In this document: positions 53,673-64,000 of the stretch, in pieces | How the letters are laid out: each line of letters begins with the position of its first letter | Numbering within the stretch: position 1 is the first letter of the stretch | Assembly (NCBI RefSeq): GCF_024713975.1 | Contig: NC_091094.1 | Span: 20,420,501-20,484,500 of the forward strand | DNA from: Paralichthys olivaceus | Lineage: Eukaryota; Chordata; Actinopteri; Pleuronectiformes; Paralichthyidae | Reading direction: 5' to 3' | DNA: 64,000 nt | Notes under the pieces: model-generated | What the model saw: only the letters and a program-made list of their open reading frames with translations | Database searches by the model: none | Told to the model about the DNA's origin: nothing | Made by a program: the position numbers and the translations under genes

Positions 53673-53678
53673 TTTATT
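53673..53678 (-). terminator. prickle2: candidate prickle2 poly(A) signal
   Basis: AATAAA on the minus strand about 570 nt downstream of the stop codon. The intervening sequence has no ORF and would be the 3' UTR. Longer isoforms are possible. Confidence 0.45.
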
Positions 53679-54246
53679 CCAAATGAAGGACCAGGTCAGC
53701 CAAATAAAACATGCATACGTTTGTCATTTTCTATCTCTACATTATAGATATTTAATACATGATTCTATCCATACAAAATATAAAAATATGTGAGGCCTCA
53801 TTTACAACCATATTTACATGGACTTCCTTAACTTAAAGTGAAATTATTAATTAATTTTCTCTATGTACACACTATGAACTGAATACAATAGTACAGTATA
53901 TCCTAAATCTAAATCACATTGCATGAAAAAAGCTAAACTGTACCGAACCGACTGGCTTGAACACTTGTTTACTGTGTGGAAATGAAGTTGTCATCAACTT
54001 TTAACTTTGCGATTTGATGGAACTGCACATGTGACTATAACAGCATTAATACTCAGGAGAGACATTAAATGAACAAACATGCAAACACTGTTGCTTTTCC
54101 ACTGTAATTCATCACTGACTCTCAATTACATAATATTCAACACTCAACAACACTGAATAAATGAACTGAGTTTAGATTTTTCTTTGTTCCGGATGGAGGA
54201 TGTTAGTGTTCACAAGCTGGAGGAAGAGTCATTTCTTGCGAAGCTG

Positions 54247-62590
<8,344 letters not shown>

Positions 62591-62847
62591 CTGAGGAGGA
62601 GACAGAGACACAGTGAGTGTAGGAGATGAAGAACAATAACACAAATACAACACATAGACTGGATGACTAAACAAAAATACACTTGGGAAGAGCCAGTAAT
62701 TATTTTCATTATTGATTGAATTCTTGATTTATTGTTTTTCATTAATCTATTTTGCTTTTTTTTTTCTATTCAAAGACAAAAAGAGAAGCTGGAACCTGCA
62801 AATGATATTATTTGACACATGCACACACACATGCACACACACACACG

Positions 62848-62907
<60 letters not shown>

Positions 62908-64000
62908 CTAAAATCACTGATTTATGGCCCACCCATCGAAACTTAATGGAACCACACCACTCCATCTCTGCACACTGACATGGGAATATATTACTGACCT
63001 CAAACATGCACCCTCCCATGTGTATGCGCACACACAAATAAGTGAGTAACACGTATGCATGTGCATGTATGCAGTGCACGTGCATTCAGCAAGATTAATG
63101 CTAATCTGGTCATTCCAAATTACTTGGACATTCTTTACATTACAGTGGCAGACAATGAATGTCATCTCAGTATTATTTATTGCGGTCTTTTTCATTACAC
63201 TGTAACAGGGGGCCGGGGTATATCAGAGGTCAGGCAGTCATATATGAATGTGAGGGGGGGGGGGGCAAACCACGAAAGCCACAGGGTTTTTGAGGGAGAA
63301 TTGAGGACAGAGGTCAAAGACAGAGAGAAGAGGAGGAGGAGAGGAGGTGTGGAGAGGTAATAAAAGACAGAATGAAAGTGTTAGATGGGTGAACAAAGTG
63401 TGTACTTAAGAAACATGACGATCTTTGATTATTTGATGGACACACAAACAATAGAGCAGAGTGAGGACTTAAAAACAAACAACATGATCAATATCTGCTG
63501 ACGAGGTCGAAGTCTATTTTAATCACCTGTCTGTCTACTGATTGGATCTACTGAGCAGAATCCATCAGCTTTGTCCTTGGCAATAACATAGGATTTGTCA
63601 CACACAAACAAATTAACTTGGATAAACCAAGGATCAGTGCGCAACGACCAAAACTAAGTGTGCTGGTTGCAAAAACTCTTTTCTGTATCAAAGTGGATAA
63701 AGAGGCCTCATCAGATAGTGTGTTGTGATGAATTTGTAAGAGGAGTTGTTCTTAGTGGAACCTCCTGAGAGCCTCCTGTTTTGGTTTGGTTGGTTTTCAC
63801 CAGTGGGGACGTGGACTACATGTCCTGCAGCATGCCTAACGACGCCGGGAGGTGTGGAGGTTCTTAGGATAGTTCATGAAAGAAGACTGACTTTGGTCAA
63901 GGATTGATAAATCCCAGAACACCTATATGCACATAAGGAAAAACACATACACACGCTACCAGAAATGCACGGACACGTGCAAACACACACCGCTAATGAT
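62591..64000 (-). other. prickle2 intron 5' of the PET-start exon, cut by window edge
   Basis: No upstream prickle2 coding exon (expected to end in a KPEQ-like sequence) is found here. The stretch includes a long (CA)n array, a G12 run (63,254-63,265) and otherwise unique AT-rich sequence. Confidence 0.65.
62817..62902. repeat. (CA)n microsatellite
   Basis: Long CA array, with CG and TG interruptions at its left end. Confidence 0.95.

Noticed and set aside
63700..63880. Missing N-terminal prickle2 exon
   Set aside because: No minus-strand frame resembles the expected prickle2 start or the residues just before VHQYY. The GC-rich patch near 63,800-63,860 has no fitting donor.

Overview
The window is vertebrate nuclear DNA, almost certainly from a teleost fish. 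It has large spliced genes with GT/AG introns, tRNA-derived SINEs and Tc1-type DNA transposon relics of the fish type, abundant CA/GT microsatellites, and gene neighbours of the human 3p14 block (ATXN7, PSMD6, PRICKLE2). I could rebuild four protein-coding genes exon by exon. In the three complete ones every splice phase closes into a single open frame.

Layout. (1) 1-28,900, plus strand: atxn7 (ataxin-7, SAGA deubiquitinase module), with a probable noncoding first exon ending at 417, eleven coding exons from 7,652 to 25,817 (944 aa), and a ~3 kb 3' UTR ending at a poly(A) signal at 28,874. (2) 28,950-33,042, minus strand: psmd6 (19S proteasome lid subunit Rpn7), eight exons, 389 aa, tail-to-tail with atxn7. 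(3) 34,364-43,629, plus strand: a class II facilitative hexose transporter of the slc2a11 type, twelve exons, 491 aa. Its first exon and flanks lie in a ~1.1 kb tandem duplication, so the locus carries two identical 8-codon first exons. Its fourth intron holds a repeat with its own spliced ORF remnant. (4) 43,630-53,670: about 10 kb without a confident gene. It holds SINEs, an (ATT)n array, several unique homeobox/SOX-motif-rich blocks that look like conserved regulatory elements, a CTCF-like site and one speculative three-exon secreted-peptide model. (5) 53,670-64,000, minus strand: prickle2 (planar cell polarity; PET domain, three LIM domains, C-terminal CaaX box). Its first coding exon lies beyond the right edge.

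The genes do not form one pathway. Ataxin-7 acts in chromatin, PSMD6 in ubiquitin-dependent proteolysis, the GLUT at membranes and Prickle2 in cell polarity. Their grouping is ancestral vertebrate synteny, with the GLUT gene as an extra member compared with the human order.

Most notable points: the duplicated GLUT first exon, the eroded (non-expanded) CAG tract of fish ataxin-7 beside a perfect CRE inside the coding sequence, the ORF-bearing repeat in the GLUT intron, the unidentified secreted-peptide model, and the candidate regulatory blocks upstream of prickle2's 3' end. No CRISPR array, rRNA gene or convincing tRNA gene was seen.
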